Below are positions 50,396-60,300 of a stretch of 64,000 bases of DNA, piece after piece. Position numbers and translations under genes: made by a program. The notes under the pieces were generated by a model. It did no database searches. It worked only from the letters and a program-made list of their open reading frames with translations, and was not told the origin of the DNA. The stretch is from Pseudobacteriovorax antillogorgiicola (lineage in GTDB: Bacteria > Bdellovibrionota_B > Oligoflexia > Oligoflexales > RGVZ01). The first letter of the stretch is position 1. Every line of letters begins with the position of its first letter. The stretch covers positions 1-64,000 of the forward strand of contig CAMDHM010000010.1 in NCBI GenBank assembly GCA_945898195.1, in the 5' to 3' direction.

Positions 50396-51534
50396 CGGCC
50401 AAAAACTGCATCGTCATCACCGGGGCTAATGGATTTATTGGTTCCGAAATTCTGCGTGCCCTTCGTGAACGGGGCGTGCCGGGGTCTCGCGTGATTGCCG
50501 TGATTCGAGCCAAGCACGGACTTTCGCCAAGGCAAAGGTTGGACCAGGTTTTTTCTCGTTGGGTGCGCGCAGGGGCTGAACGCCATGTCGCAGGTTTGGC
50601 GCAATTCGGGGATGCAATCCAATGTGTGGAATGGAATGATTTAGAAGAGGCACTGAAGGCTCAATCTGACGCGAGCCTGATTCACTGTGCGGCGGACACG
50701 GCCTTTGATTTGCCAATTGATGAGGCGCGCCGCATCAATGTTGAACTTACCCGTGGGTTGATCAAGTCAGTCCAATCTTCTGGAATTGCTTCAATTAGCC
50801 GATTTATTTATGTGTCAACGGCTTATGTTTCAGGGAAAAAGCGCGGACGTATCTTGGAAGAGGAGGTCGCCGCGGAGGTCAGATTAGCCTCAGATTTTCA
50901 TAATACCTACGAGCAGTCCAAGTGGGAAGCCGAGCAGGTTGTTCGCAAATCTGGATTGCCTTGGACCATTGTTCGGCCAGCGATTGTCGTAGGGGACAGT
51001 CGTAGTGGTTTCACTCTGCATTTTCGCGTTATTTATTCGGTGATCCGTTTGTGGCTTCGTGATGTCGTGCCACGGGCTCCGGTTGCTCGTGATGCGCTCA
51101 TTGATATTGTTCCAAGTAATTATGTCGCCGGTTCAATTTTGCGTCTGTGTGATCTTCCGATCGATCGAATTGTGGGGCGCACCCTGCATCTTTGTTCTGG
51201 GGAATTAGCCCCTGGTCCGGTTGATGTGATGGCTGCTGCTGGGCGCGCCTTTGGGCGCAAGCCATTGCCACTCAGCCCACCATGGGTGCTTCGTGTGCTT
51301 TTGTCGCGCCCTGTTTTGGCGTTCTGCAATCATTCGATGCGCGAGATACTGACGACCTTAGCCTGGCACGTGCCTTATCTTGGTTCTCGCCAACGGGTTT
51401 TCGATACATCCGTTGCCAAGGCCGTTCTGGGCGGTGATTTTGGTACCAGTCCCGGTTTTGATGAGTACGGCGATCGCCTATTTGACTATTGCGCAAAGTC
51501 GTCCTGGGGGCACCGATGTTCAACCTTGACTTGA
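50392..51534 (+). CDS. Extended SDR, acyl/thioester-reductase-like
   Basis: 380 residues. NAD(P)-binding GANGFIG (11-17), HCAADTAFD, FIYVSTAYVSG and the catalytic NTYEQSK (Tyr173, Lys177). The word order HCAA...YVSTAYV is typical of the NAD_binding_4 group: fatty-acyl reductases and thioester reductase domains. It may release the chain as an aldehyde or alcohol; an epimerase-like role is possible. The ATG overlaps the chain-length factor stop (ATGA). It overlaps the fabG-like start by 19 bases. Confidence 0.78.
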   Translation: MTAKNCIVITGANGFIGSEILRALRERGVPGSRVIAVIRAKHGLSPRQRLDQVFSRWVRAGAERHVAGLAQFGDAIQCVEWNDLEEALKAQSDASLIHCAADTAFDLPIDEARRINVELTRGLIKSVQSSGIASISRFIYVSTAYVSGKKRGRILEEEVAAEVRLASDFHNTYEQSKWEAEQVVRKSGLPWTIVRPAIVVGDSRSGFTLHFRVIYSVIRLWLRDVVPRAPVARDALIDIVPSNYVAGSILRLCDLPIDRIVGRTLHLCSGELAPGPVDVMAAAGRAFGRKPLPLSPPWVLRVLLSRPVLAFCNHSMREILTTLAWHVPYLGSRQRVFDTSVAKAVLGGDFGTSPGFDEYGDRLFDYCAKSSWGHRCSTLT

Positions 51535-52271
51535 GTGGAAAAAAAGTCTGGATTACTGGTGGCAGTCGCGGCCTTGGCAAGGCTATGGCCATCGCTTTCG
51601 CGAAGGCTGGCGCCGACGTCGCCATCAGCTGGCGTTCTGGCGAGGAGGCAGGGCGTGCCGTTGCGCAAGAGGTCGAGGCCTTGGGTCGAATGGCACTGAG
51701 CCTGCAATGCGATGTCACCGATGTTGGCGCCGTCGAGCAAACTCGTGATCGGATTGAAGCTGCCTTTGGTGGCATTGATGTTCTCGTGAATAATGCCGGT
51801 GTTGTCAGGGACAATTTATTCATGATGCTCGAAGATAAAGACTGGGACGAGGTTTTTGCGACGAACGTAATGGGAACGGTCCATTGTTCGCGGGCAGTGA
51901 TTCGCGGCATGATGATGAAACGTTGGGGGCGAATCATCAACATCTCGTCCATAGCGGCATCTCGCGGCGGGCGTGGGCAGAGTAATTATGCAGCATCAAA
52001 AGGGGCTATTGAGAGCCTGACTCAAAGTCTGGCCGTGGAATTGGCATCTCGAAATATCCTCGTTAATTGCATCGCCCCCGGAGTGATTGAGACCGACATG
52101 AGTCGCGAAGTCATCGGACTTGCAAAGGAATTAATCCTAAATCATCAATTGCTAAAACGCTTTGGTCGTCCCGAGGATATTGCAGCATGGGCTGTCATGT
52201 TAGCCTCAGATCATTCCGCCTTCATGACCGGACAAATTGTGACGGTCGATGGTGGTTATAAACTCGGATAA
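51516..52271 (+). CDS. 3-oxoacyl-ACP reductase, FabG type
   Basis: 251 residues, classical SDR. TGGSRGLG cofactor loop (14-21), NNAGVVRD, Ser in NISSIAASRG, Tyr158 and Lys162 in NYAASKGA. LVNCIAPGVIETDM and TVDGGYKLG close the fold as in FabG. Reduces the beta-keto group left by the KS. The ATG follows GGGGG five bases upstream; a TTG at 51489 would add nine residues. It is in the operon's core; a 174-base gap follows. Confidence 0.9.
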   Translation: MFNLDLSGKKVWITGGSRGLGKAMAIAFAKAGADVAISWRSGEEAGRAVAQEVEALGRMALSLQCDVTDVGAVEQTRDRIEAAFGGIDVLVNNAGVVRDNLFMMLEDKDWDEVFATNVMGTVHCSRAVIRGMMMKRWGRIINISSIAASRGGRGQSNYAASKGAIESLTQSLAVELASRNILVNCIAPGVIETDMSREVIGLAKELILNHQLLKRFGRPEDIAAWAVMLASDHSAFMTGQIVTVDGGYKLG

Positions 52272-52445
52272 ACCGTCCTTAAACCTTTGCCGTTTACGAA
52301 TCGTTTTTTCTTCCCCCCTCTTCCCCCCGACTGGATATCCAATGACTTCTGGTCTATTCTGTCATTAACCGTAAAGCACCAAATTTACTGTCAATCCGAC
52401 CACTTGCGCCGTAACAGCAAGGGTATTGTTTCGAGGAGTTCTGCG

Positions 52446-54176
52446 ATGGAATTTTCTGCGCATCCAGATCAGGCATTGAAGTGCCTTCTTGTTTCGCCAA
52501 AGTTTCCCCCCCATAGCTATTGGAACTATGTCGCTGCGGCCGAGTTGATCAATGCGAAATCGCCGAGCCCGCCATTAGGATTGATTACGGTTGCGGCCCT
52601 GTTGCCTCAGCACTGGGAATTCAAACTGATGGACTTGAATGTCCAGGATCTTAGCGAAGAGATGTGGAGTTGGGCGGACCTCATCTGTGTTGGTGGGATG
52701 CTTCCCCAGCAGCAAGGTTTATTGGAGATCGTTAAGCGCGCCAAGTCCACCGGAAAATTTGTCGTGATCGGCGGGCCTGATCCATCGAGTCAGCCTGACT
52801 TGTATGCTGAAGCCGACGTAACGGTCGTGGGTGAGGCAGAGAATTTAATCGGAGTGTGGCTCGATTCTTGGCGTGCCGGTAATCCACGTGGTGTATTTAA
52901 AACGGACAAGAAGCCTGACGTCTCAACCACTCCTATTCCACGCTTTGATTTGCTTGATTTCAGCAACTATGTCGAAGTTGGTTTGCAGTATTCTCGGGGC
53001 TGTCCATTTAACTGTGAATTCTGCGACATCATCGAACTTTACGGGCGTGTGCCCCGGACGAAGTCTCCGGAGCAGGTTCTTGCTGAACTTCAGACGATTT
53101 ACGACTGTGGCTACCGCGGGTCCATTTATTTTGTGGACGATAATTTCATCGGTAACAAACGCAATGTAAAAAAACTTTTGCCCCACGTTACCGATTGGCA
53201 AAAGAGCCATAAATATCCGTTCTTTTTTGCAACTGAAGCATCGATGAACCTGGGCGATGATGTGAAGCTTTTAGAATTGATGCAGGCGGCTGATTTTCGC
53301 TTCGTCTTTTTGGGTATTGAGACGCCGGATCAAGACGTCTTGATGCAAACGCAGAAGAGCCAAAATACGATGCATCCGATTGCCGAGCGAGTAAACATGC
53401 TTTACAAGCACGGCATTGTCGCTCTCGGCGGATTTATCATGGGGTTTGATTCGGAACGCTCCGGAATGGATGTCCGAATGACCAAGTGTATTGAAGAGAC
53501 TGCGATTTGCATGGCGACCGTGGGCCTTCTTGTTGCGCTTCCCAATACGCAGTTAACGAAGCGGTTGCAGAAAGAGGGCCGGCTTCTTGATTCTCGGGGG
53601 ATTATTGTGCCGCGGGAACAGAAGGAATACCGCTTGGTGATCCACTCGGCTGTGGCGGGCGACCACACCGTTTCCGGTTTGAACTTTATTACGACGCGTC
53701 CCACACATGAAATTTTGCGCGAATATCGCAACGTTATTGCAAACATTTATTCGCCAGAATCTTATTTCGCACGTGCGATTGAGACCACCAAGCGACTACG
53801 GACAAAGAGCCTTCATGTCCCGTCTTGGTTTGAGTGGAAACGGAGCCTGTTGGGCTTCTGGAATCTTACGAAGTTCATGACGCGTGATCCCGACCTGCGT
53901 TGGCACTATTGGGGAAGCATGGGAAAAATGCTGCGTTATGGGCCCGCACGGTTTGATGCTGGTATGCGCCTGATTGGGATTTTTACGCATTTTTACCCGC
54001 ATTCAAAATATGTCTTAGAGCAAATTGACAAGCGTCTCGCGAATCCAGACCACTACGAGCATTCGTATAACAAGGATGTGGATGCCGGTGTGATTCATGA
54101 AGCAGCAGCCATGGCGAACCGCTCCTCCCCAAACGTGACCCGTGTAACCCCGTCCCATGGAGTGGCAGCATCATGA
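52446..54176 (+). CDS. B12-binding radical SAM enzyme (DUF4070 type)
   Basis: 576 residues. N-terminal cobalamin-binding fold (CLLVSPKFPP; LMDLNVQDLSEE; VVIGGPDPSSQP), radical SAM domain with the cluster motif in SRGCPFNCEFCDIIE (Cys186, Cys190, Cys193), then a C-terminal region of the kind found with the hopanoid methylase-like HpnP/HpnR group. In known members the B12/SAM pair methylates unactivated carbons. The ATG has GAGGAG seven bases upstream. The gap before it has a pyrimidine-rich run (about 52305-52328) but no clear terminator. Substrate likely the operon's lipid product; unproven. Confidence 0.85.
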   Translation: MEFSAHPDQALKCLLVSPKFPPHSYWNYVAAAELINAKSPSPPLGLITVAALLPQHWEFKLMDLNVQDLSEEMWSWADLICVGGMLPQQQGLLEIVKRAKSTGKFVVIGGPDPSSQPDLYAEADVTVVGEAENLIGVWLDSWRAGNPRGVFKTDKKPDVSTTPIPRFDLLDFSNYVEVGLQYSRGCPFNCEFCDIIELYGRVPRTKSPEQVLAELQTIYDCGYRGSIYFVDDNFIGNKRNVKKLLPHVTDWQKSHKYPFFFATEASMNLGDDVKLLELMQAADFRFVFLGIETPDQDVLMQTQKSQNTMHPIAERVNMLYKHGIVALGGFIMGFDSERSGMDVRMTKCIEETAICMATVGLLVALPNTQLTKRLQKEGRLLDSRGIIVPREQKEYRLVIHSAVAGDHTVSGLNFITTRPTHEILREYRNVIANIYSPESYFARAIETTKRLRTKSLHVPSWFEWKRSLLGFWNLTKFMTRDPDLRWHYWGSMGKMLRYGPARFDAGMRLIGIFTHFYPHSKYVLEQIDKRLANPDHYEHSYNKDVDAGVIHEAAAMANRSSPNVTRVTPSHGVAAS

Positions 54177-55387
54177 AGATTGGATCCATTATGGCCGCAG
54201 TGGCCTTAGGAATGACGGCTGGGTTTTCGGCCGATTTGTTTGCCGTTACATCGGAGCCCGTCACAGAGCCTAGCGCAGAGCCAACGTCCCGCGTCCGCCC
54301 GGAGGTCATCTACCGGATGTCGTCACTCGGTCGGCGCACGAGCGCTGCCTTTCACCGTGCATCTGAAGATAAAGACTATATCGATCAGCTGTATGCCACC
54401 TTGCGTTTCGAATCGACGTGGGAATACCAAGATTCGGCGGTTTTTGAGGCCGGCATCCGGACGCCGCGATCTGCACCAAACGGCCCCTTAGAAGTAATCA
54501 TCCAACAGGCCTTCATTGAATCCCAGATAGCCGGCGCCGGTCTGACTGTGACCGCGGGAAAAAAGGTTGAATTTGATGGGCCTGGTATCTTGATGAATCC
54601 TTCCGATCTGCTGAATGAAGACAAGGATCTAATTGATCCGCTTTACCAGCGCGAAGGCCGGGTCTTTACGCGAATCTCTGCATCTGGCAGCAGTTGGAAG
54701 TTGGGCGTCGGATATATCCCGTTGCGCGCAGCGATGGCGGGAAGGGGCAAGGCTTGGCTGCAAATCCACGCGCAGTTTTGGGGCGCTGATTTGCGCCTTC
54801 AGATGACGTCTCAGAAGGAGGACGGCATCACCACCGGATTTTCTGCATCCCGATTCATTATGGCGGACCGCCTTGAAGTCCATTTAGATGGCCGGTATCA
54901 AGCCAACCAGCGCAATGTTGCATCCCAGCGCGAGCGAGCCTATTCGACGTTGAAGCCGGCTGATCCGAGTTTATTTGCCCTCGCAGGGGGCCGATTTATT
55001 GTGGAAGGCAAGAGGTCCGTGACCATTGAGTATATGCAGAACCAAAGTGGCTTGACCTCGGCAGAATTTCGGGACTTCTTCGCCTATATTCGGTCCCTTG
55101 ACGATTCCAACGGGGATAAGAAGCCTGACTCAAGGTTTCTGGGCCGTCGTTATGCATTTGTTGCATTTCACGACGAAGATTCGATTCCAAAGACCCGCCT
55201 TGGTGCATCCGTGTTGCAAAATCTTGATGATCAGAGCATTTTTGCCAATATTGAGTTGCGCCGCGCTGTATCGCCGTTAATTGCCGTGGCCCTCACGCCG
55301 ACCTTCTTTACAGGGAAGTCGGGGAGCGAGTTTGGCGAAATGCCGTTTTCATCGATTATTTATCTGCAGCTGACGGGCAGGATTTAA
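54173..55387 (+). CDS. Predicted outer-membrane beta-barrel protein of the biosynthetic operon
   Basis: 404 residues. Signal peptide (KIGSIMAAVALGMTAGF), a Ser/Glu/Pro linker, then barrel-type alternating strands (QLYATLRFESTWEYQDSAVF; LTVTAGKKVEFDGPGILMNP; SSIIYLQLTGRI at the end). AGKKVEFDGPGILMNPSDLL recalls outer-membrane proteins seen with LolA-like/FtsX or MMPL exporters (DUF1302-like). The ATG overlaps the radical SAM stop (ATGA), so barrel and enzyme are made together. It may receive the product from the LolA-like carrier. Confidence 0.68.
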   Translation: MKIGSIMAAVALGMTAGFSADLFAVTSEPVTEPSAEPTSRVRPEVIYRMSSLGRRTSAAFHRASEDKDYIDQLYATLRFESTWEYQDSAVFEAGIRTPRSAPNGPLEVIIQQAFIESQIAGAGLTVTAGKKVEFDGPGILMNPSDLLNEDKDLIDPLYQREGRVFTRISASGSSWKLGVGYIPLRAAMAGRGKAWLQIHAQFWGADLRLQMTSQKEDGITTGFSASRFIMADRLEVHLDGRYQANQRNVASQRERAYSTLKPADPSLFALAGGRFIVEGKRSVTIEYMQNQSGLTSAEFRDFFAYIRSLDDSNGDKKPDSRFLGRRYAFVAFHDEDSIPKTRLGASVLQNLDDQSIFANIELRRAVSPLIAVALTPTFFTGKSGSEFGEMPFSSIIYLQLTGRI

Positions 55388-55395
55388 GTTTTATA

Positions 55396-56118
55396 ATGTT
55401 CCAACCTGAAGTCCACCGTGAGATTCATGAATTTTTTTCCGGTGGTGTCCGTTGCCTACTGCTGCCGGATTCAGCGGGCTTCGAGGGGCTGGATCCTCAC
55501 GCTTTAGAAGCGGCATTATCGCCACAGAACCGTCAGATTCTGAAGTCCATTACGAACCCAGCGCGGCGTAGCGAATTTCTTCGGACACGATTTCTTGTTC
55601 GCTTGGGCGCGGGCCTAACTTCAGACCCTCAGCGTGATTCGGAGGGTCTAATTCAATGGCCCGTTGAATTGTGCGGATCAGTGAGCCACAGCCTGGGGAA
55701 TGTGCTCGTCGCGACGAGTCAACGAACATCGTATGTTTCTATTGGTGTTGATATGGAACGACCATCGCGAATTTCTGACAAACTCGCTGAAAAAATATGC
55801 ACCGATTTTGAACGAAATCTTATTGCCACTGGGGCCGTATCTTTGGCCGAGGTTTTTTCGGCAAAGGAAGCGCTGTTCAAGTGTCATTATTCTTTGGGGC
55901 GCCGCCGATTTTGGTTTCTCGATGCTGAAATTTCAGCCGTCAAGGTTCACTTGGGGACGAAAAAATTGGACCTTCGCGTCCTGATCGATACCAGTGCCAT
56001 AACCCCGGCCAATACCCTCACCAGGGTTGACATCCTGGCCATGCCGATTGGCGAATTCATTTTGGCCCTGGCCCAGATTCCAACGACATCCAAGTCCATG
56101 GACCATGTTGACGGTTAG
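55396..56118 (+). CDS. 4'-phosphopantetheinyl transferase, Sfp/EntD type
   Basis: 240 residues. GSVSHSLGNVLVA, Asp119 and Glu121 in SIGVDMERP, and FSAKEALFKC (Lys157, Glu158, Lys162) are the metal and CoA binding motifs of the family. It transfers phosphopantetheine from CoA to the carrier protein serine. A dedicated transferase at the end of the operon is a strong sign that the cluster acts as a stand-alone assembly line. The gene lies eight bases after the barrel gene. Its stop codon is inside a 7-bp hairpin. Confidence 0.88.
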   Translation: MFQPEVHREIHEFFSGGVRCLLLPDSAGFEGLDPHALEAALSPQNRQILKSITNPARRSEFLRTRFLVRLGAGLTSDPQRDSEGLIQWPVELCGSVSHSLGNVLVATSQRTSYVSIGVDMERPSRISDKLAEKICTDFERNLIATGAVSLAEVFSAKEALFKCHYSLGRRRFWFLDAEISAVKVHLGTKKLDLRVLIDTSAITPANTLTRVDILAMPIGEFILALAQIPTTSKSMDHVDG

Positions 56119-56132
56119 AATGCAGCTAACCG
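56112..56132. terminator. Hairpin at the end of the biosynthetic operon
   Basis: CGGTTAG and CTAACCG form seven perfect pairs around AATGCAG, with the transferase stop TAG in the left arm. It sits between the operon and a convergent gene. No T tract follows, so it may act as a Rho-type or RNA-end structure. Confidence 0.4.
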
Positions 56133-56164
56133 GGGCAGTCCATAAGCATTAAGGGAATCTTAAA

Positions 56165-57064
56165 TCACCGCGACGTTGCGTCGATGATTAAGCCCCGGGC
56201 TTGCCCCATCGTGGCTGGGATTGCTGGCGTGGACGTCTCACCTGTGAATGAAGATCCATTCGCCCACGATTGATCGATAAAATAAATCATGGCTTCGGGG
56301 TCCAAGATCCGGATCGAAAAATGAGGCTCGTTGGATGAGGCCCACCGATGGCGCCAGAATGGGCGAAGTGGTAAAAGCAAAATTCGCGCAGGAACAAAGT
56401 TTCCAGTTAGGGGCCCACCGATTAATCTTTCCGGAACCAAGTAGACCCTCTCCCAGGCAGAACGGATCTGGGGCGTGTAAATCCCTGCGACTTCCAGGAA
56501 ACTTTCCGCAAAAGTTGTACAGACTCCTCCCTCTCCCATTAAGGGGCGATTTGCGAGGCCGTAAAGCCGATCGTAGCCCTGATCCCGAAAATTATTTAGA
56601 TGATCTGCCATTTTTCTGCACGCCTGACCGTCCGTTTTAAATTGTAGAAATCTTACATTTCCATTTTGAATTCGCGCCCGGACCTCCCGCAATGCTTCAG
56701 CTTGTGGCTCTAACCGTCCGGGCATTGTTGCGAATAGGATGCCGAGCCCGTACCCCTGATTGAATAGGAGCCTTTTGCTGGGATCGTCAGCGGTGCCTAA
56801 TGAACCGGTAACATCCTCGAAATCAATAGGGTCTCCCCACGAGACACTGCATTTCAGGTGAAGATTGACATGTCCAAAGGGAAGGCGAGCGTGGGTTAGG
56901 TAATTTCTGACTGCGGACCGGACCAGGGTTTTTGGTGAGTCCCAATTCAAACCCAGCGGCGACGGAATGATATAAAGCGTCACCATTCCAGCATGCGCAG
57001 TCGGCACAAAGGCCGTAAATGCAAAAGCAAAAGCAAAATTCCTGAACGTTCCGGAAAAAATCAT
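56165..57064 (-). CDS. Secreted protein of unknown function
   Basis: 299 residues with a signal peptide rich in Phe and Ala (MIFSGTFRNFAFAFAFTAFV, cleaved near AHA). The mature protein opens GMVTLYIIPSPLGLNWDSPK and contains GGVCTTFAESFLEVAG, where a Cys at the start of a helix could be a nucleophile, as in papain-like hydrolases; His and Asp partners are not evident by motif. AAGGGGAG precedes the ATG. Convergent with the transferase gene. It does not look like a biosynthetic enzyme and is probably not part of the lipid operon. Confidence 0.6.
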   Translation of the reverse strand: MIFSGTFRNFAFAFAFTAFVPTAHAGMVTLYIIPSPLGLNWDSPKTLVRSAVRNYLTHARLPFGHVNLHLKCSVSWGDPIDFEDVTGSLGTADDPSKRLLFNQGYGLGILFATMPGRLEPQAEALREVRARIQNGNVRFLQFKTDGQACRKMADHLNNFRDQGYDRLYGLANRPLMGEGGVCTTFAESFLEVAGIYTPQIRSAWERVYLVPERLIGGPLTGNFVPARILLLPLRPFWRHRWASSNEPHFSIRILDPEAMIYFIDQSWANGSSFTGETSTPAIPATMGQARGLIIDATSR

Positions 57065-57300
57065 CGGCCGCTCCCCTTAGCCCTTAGATTCCCATCTCAC
57101 ACGAACGCTCGAGTAGATCTGCAATGGGTGTGCCTAACCCGGTGATTTACCCAAGCAGGGCAACGCGTGTATGGCGCTACTCGGGGAAAGAAAACATAAA
57201 GTTCAATTAAACAAGCTAGTTATATAGTTTCCTTAACTTATTCGAAAATCCTCCGATGGCAAACGAGTGGTTTGGGAGAGGGATGGGGGGGCCGCCTATA

Positions 57301-60300
57301 ATGCTGACGACGGAAAGAAAAGAATCATGGGTCATGGTGGTCGTAAATGCTCCATTATTGGCGGCTCTTGTGGTTTCGTGTTCGTCTAACAATATGGTTT
57401 CATCTCGGAATGGAAATCAATGGGACAAGGGCGTGGTGCCCATCGTCGGTACGGACACTAAAATAGAATCTGGTGGGTCAATTTCACTTGCGTGGACGTC
57501 ACCGGAGGCAGAGGCCGTCGTTAGCGGAGATGTCAACTTTCAAGTTAGTGCTCAGAATCTTCCTGCGGGCGGCAGTGTCGAGTATTTCGCGGATGGCAAT
57601 CCAATCAGTGGAGCACTGAGTATTGGCAAGGTGGATCCGACGAATACATTCCAACTCCACTCAGTCTATGACGCTCCTGATGGCCGGATGGTGTTGAAGG
57701 CTGTGGCACGGGACGCGTTCGGAAAAATTATCGGTCAGTCCCCGGATCGTGTGATTTATGTACTAAATAAGGCTTCCGAAAAAACGGAAATTCTAACCCC
57801 ATCTGGCGCTGTCCTGACCGGGATGGGCAAGATTCAGTACCGCGGTCCACGCTATGAATCCGCGATTCGGTCGCCAGCAACTATATTAAGGGGTGCACAA
57901 ACAGACGTCTATTTGGATGGGCAGTTAGTCGGAGTAAACGACCCGTATTATCATCCCGAGGTCATTCTAAAAAATCCGATGGAATTCACGTTTGATACGA
58001 CTGGTTACCGTGACGGATTGCATCGCATTACGTTGAACATTCATGGTTTCGATTACTGCACCTGCGGCAAAGCCGAAAAACTTGGTGTTGCGCACGTTGA
58101 GGTTGAAATTAAGAACCCTAAATCCTACGTCGACTTGGAACCACAATGGTCCGAGTTTTGGATGCGACCCGGTGAAAAAAAATCATTTGGATCCGTTGAT
58201 GCAATCTATGGCGACGGTACGCGGATCAATGTTCCCGCATCGGGAAAGGTTCTAGCAGACGAGGACTTTCTTACTCCTAAAAAGTATTCATGGCATTTTC
58301 GTGATTCCACTAAGGCGAGCATAGAGACAGGTTCCCTAACGTTGGAAGGCACGGGTAGTGCAGGCCCAAATGTGGCTTGGCTGGATCAGCTTGACTCCGA
58401 GGGTAGGTTTCTTCCTCTCGTCAATCAGGTTGAGGCGACGACTTTCGTCGATGGTTCGTCTTCCATGTGGAGCAACATCATGGGCCAATCAGGAGGAATA
58501 GTGTTTGCGGCGCAGCCTGATTTTCAGCAGGGCGCCCACTTCATGGCTTATTCAAAAGTAGACGCTGCAAATAAAGGGGTTCGGCTGATTGAAATGAAGC
58601 CGAAGGCCTACGCTGGGGGACCCGTGTATACCAGCAGTTATCTTGCTGGAAGCAGTATTGAAACCGGAACCTGGTTCCATCAGAAGGTTGATTTCAGCCG
58701 AGGTGTCGTGCAAAGGGATTTTGCAACGCCGGTCTTCGGGAAATTTTGGGTGGTGGGAGACGCCGAGCCTACGGTTTGGAGCCGATTTACTACAAATCCA
58801 TCAGCGAACGGCGATAAGGGTCCGCAATTTGACTCCTATCAACCGCCAAATTTAACCAGCGAGTGGGTGTCCGGCGTATTTGCTTCCGGCAGGTCAAAGT
58901 TTTCTAATGTCCGATTTGTGGCGAAGCCAAATTTCTTTAGTAACGATTCAGCGGTCGCCACGGTTGATTCAAATGGTGTGATAACCGCTGTTGGCAAAGG
59001 CGTCAGTGAATTAACCGTCGAACTCGGTATTCGCCGACGCGTCGTTCGTGTCGTCGTTGATAATACGGTGGGTCTTTCACACTATTCAAAACAAGGTGGC
59101 GTTCTTACGGCCTATGACAGTGCAAAATCTCTAATTCCACGGACGCTATTCGGACTTGATAGCAATGTTGCCACCGAATTTCTCGACTCAGGAAAGCTTG
59201 GGTTATTTAAGGCCGCTGGTATCAACTCGACTCATGATGGCATACCCATTGATCCGAACAACTCCGCGTATCCCAATACGACCGAGGGGGGCAATGCGTT
59301 CTGCCGAGACGTCGCTGCAAACATTGCGCTTGGTAATGCAAAGCTTGCGGCGCTGGGTATGAACTCCTGGCCAGCAGGAGATGGTCTGTTCTGGGGGGGC
59401 ACATTGACATCCCGTAGTTGGGCAACCCAAGGCCTACAATGTGTAATGTCGGCATTGAAGGCCTCCGGGCGCGCCGTAAATTTCACCCTAATGGATGAGG
59501 TTAGGAATTCATTCGTAAGTAACCCGGGGTTTCAATCCATTGTCGATGCTATTGCGGCGACTCCTGGAGGTCATATTCCTTGGGATTGGCACACTTTTTT
59601 TACAACGACTCCAGAGGTTGGTGCGACATGGTCCGCGCCAGGAGTGGCGGAAGGTTTTGCGCCGGAGTGGTATTACGGGTCCGATTTAATTTACGGAAAT
59701 ATGGTTGATGTTGCCCTAGGTATGGATGCCCTGGCTCGCAAACATAGCCCCGCGATGAAACTCCAGTCAGGAAATACATTTCCACGGAACACGCTAGTGG
59801 GAGTTATCGGGGACTGGTGGATTCCGATCGTCAAAGGGGAGAATAACCACAGGCAAGAAGGCATACTCGAGGCACATATTCGCTCAATTCCTGCAATGAT
59901 GTGGAACGCGATTGGGCAGGGAAATGTCGCACTTCGAATGTATGCAATGGGTCCAAAAGGGTACAGTGGATACGAAAAATATGAGATCACGGCCAATGAT
60001 GTCCAGGCACCGATTCATCCGATCACATGGCGCACTCATGCGTGGCAGGCGATGGGCTCCGCATCATCCCTCATTGGGCTCCTCGAAGAGGACCTTCTTC
60101 AGCAGCCCATCAGTGCCGTGGCAGCAGGAGGGAGTAGTCAGAGGGCCGGGGAGCGGAGGCAGTTCATTCCCCGGGAAGACATCACCGAGAATCCCCCGCA
60201 AGTGCAACCGATAACGACCTTTAATTTCGGAAACGTGAAGACCTATGCTCGGCAAGGTCCGCACACCAGACTTTTGATCGGAGTTAATTTAAATGACTAT

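Noticed and set aside
57180-57245. AT-rich gap with TATATAG before the giant lipoprotein
   Set aside because: A -10-like word is present but no -35 at proper spacing.
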